64,000 nucleotides of DNA from Streptomyces sp. ALI-76-A (GTDB lineage Bacteria > Actinomycetota > Actinomycetes > Streptomycetales > Streptomycetaceae), in NCBI RefSeq assembly GCF_030287445.1, contig NZ_JASVWB010000002.1, positions 3,410,001-3,474,000 on the forward strand, read 5' to 3'. Position 1 is the first letter of the stretch. Every line of letters starts with the position of its first letter. The translations under genes were made by a program, and so were the position numbers. The notes beneath the pieces were generated by a model. That model searched no databases, was not told the origin of the DNA, and was given only the letters and a program-made list of their open reading frames with translations. Of the stretch, positions 63,172 through 64,000 are shown piece after piece.

Positions 63172-64000
63172 TCACAGATGGCGGCGTCGGGTGGAGACGT
63201 GCCGTTCGTACAGCTCACGTGCCTTGACCGCGGACGGTCGCGTCGCGGTCTCGGCCACAGGTACATCCCACCAGGCCTGCGCCGGAGGCGCGCCCGACAC
63301 TGTGTCTGCGGTTTCGGTCTCCACGTAGACACATGTGGGAGTGTCCGCGGCGCGCGCCTCGGCGAGGGCGGCGCGGAGGTCTCGTACGGTCTTGGCGCGC
63401 AGCACGCGCATGCCGAGGCTGGCCGCGTTGGCGGCGAGGTCCACCGGGAGCGGCGCCCCCGTGTAGGTGCCGTCGTCGGACCGGTAGCGGTACGCGGTGC
63501 CGAAGCGCTCGCCGCCCACCGACTCGGACAGGCCGCCGATGGACGCGTACCCGTGGTTCTGGAGGAGCAGGACCTTGATCGCGATGCCCTCCTGGACGGC
63601 CGTCACGATCTCCGTCGGCATCATCAGGTACGTGCCGTCGCCGACCAGCGCCCAGACGTTGCGCTCGGGAGCGGCCAGCTTGACGCCGATCGCCGCCGGG
63701 ATCTCGTAGCCCATGCAGGAGTAGCCGTACTCCAGGTGGTACTGGTCCCGCGAGCGCGCCCGCCACAGTTTGTGCAGGTCGCCGGGGAGGGAGCCGGCCG
63801 CGTTGATGATCACGTCCGACTCGTCGACCAGGGCGTCCAGGGCGCCGAGCACCTGCGGCTGCGTCGGGCGCACGTCGATCTCGTCGGCCTCGTAGCAGGC
63901 GTCGACGCGCTGTTCCCAGCGCTCCTTGTCGAGGAGGTACTCGCTGACGTACAGGTCCGCGACCCGGTGCCCGTGCGTGCCCAGGGACCGGGTCAGCTCC
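63172..64000 (-). CDS. iolD: Trihydroxycyclohexane-1,2-dione hydrolase (IolD), C-terminal part
   Basis: The frame is open to the window edge, so the N-terminus lies beyond 64000. About 275 residues are visible, including the thiamine diphosphate-binding GDGTYLMMPTEIVTAVQEGI and the following QNHGYASIGGLSESVGGERFGTAYRYR, the IolD arrangement of the TPP enzyme fold. IolD opens the ring of 3D-trihydroxycyclohexane-1,2-dione in the inositol pathway. The start in front of RPTQPQ (63873) is internal: coding continues upstream (ELTRSLGTHGHRVADLYVSE). Confidence 0.9.
   Translation of the reverse strand, partial: ELTRSLGTHGHRVADLYVSEYLLDKERWEQRVDACYEADEIDVRPTQPQVLGALDALVDESDVIINAAGSLPGDLHKLWRARSRDQYHLEYGYSCMGYEIPAAIGVKLAAPERNVWALVGDGTYLMMPTEIVTAVQEGIAIKVLLLQNHGYASIGGLSESVGGERFGTAYRYRSDDGTYTGAPLPVDLAANAASLGMRVLRAKTVRDLRAALAEARAADTPTCVYVETETADTVSGAPPAQAWWDVPVAETATRPSAVKARELYERHVSTRRRHL

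Overview
The window is chromosomal DNA from a Streptomyces or a very close relative. It has about 70% GC with strong G/C bias at third codon positions, GTG/TTG starts, many 4-bp ATGA/GTGA gene overlaps, and lineage-typical genes: a csn chitosan-oligosaccharide operon, dynamin-like dynAB, ssbB, melC tyrosinase and class E sortase signals. From memory, and not checked, the gene order follows the S. coelicolor core around SCO2655-SCO2740, with local insertions and losses.

Layout. 1-446 is the tail of an MscS-type channel. 564-7573 is a glucosamine-oligosaccharide operon: ROK repressor, ABC importer, GH4 enzyme and sugar kinase, behind a TTGACG-17-TATGGT promoter with a CsnR-like operator just downstream. 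7983-18934 is a signalling operon: a four-TM sensor (GlnX type), an amino-acid-binding protein (GlnH type), a coiled-coil protein carrying a TTA codon, a PknG-type kinase, a PP2C phosphatase, a VWA protein and an FHA protein. 18915-30449 holds housekeeping genes (methyltransferase, truncated globin, thioesterase, EttA, SsbB, DynB/DynA), a thioester-domain surface protein with a LAETG anchor, and two short-unit tandem repeat arrays.

30772-33870 is a tRNA-Arg(UCU) with terminator followed by a lower-GC, foreign-looking block: a small ORF, a DUF2637-like membrane protein, and a frameshifted remnant of a lantibiotic/thiopeptide-type biosynthesis protein. 33872-35500 is a tyrosinase operon. 35501-38156 has a 46-nt palindrome and two secreted proteins.

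38207-51724 is an exopolysaccharide cluster: two GT4 glycosyltransferases, a phosphoglycosyl transferase, an O-antigen ligase/polymerase-like protein, a MurJ-like flippase, a deacetylase, a Wzz-like copolymerase, a GNAT-fold transferase, a divergent secreted GH26-like hydrolase, and an ATP-grasp ligase coupled to an FAD oxidoreductase.

51779-55130 is a cell-surface region: an LPETG-anchored repeat protein and a tandem array of four small two-cysteine secreted proteins, three of them sharing an identically spaced upstream promoter block. It lies near where I recall the chpA/chpD/rdlAB locus of S. coelicolor. 56179-61376 has a VWA lipoprotein and an ABC exporter pair in which the ATPase is fused to an extracellular S15-type hydrolase. 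61655-64000 has mmsA/iolA-like and iolD-like genes of myo-inositol catabolism; the latter runs off the end.
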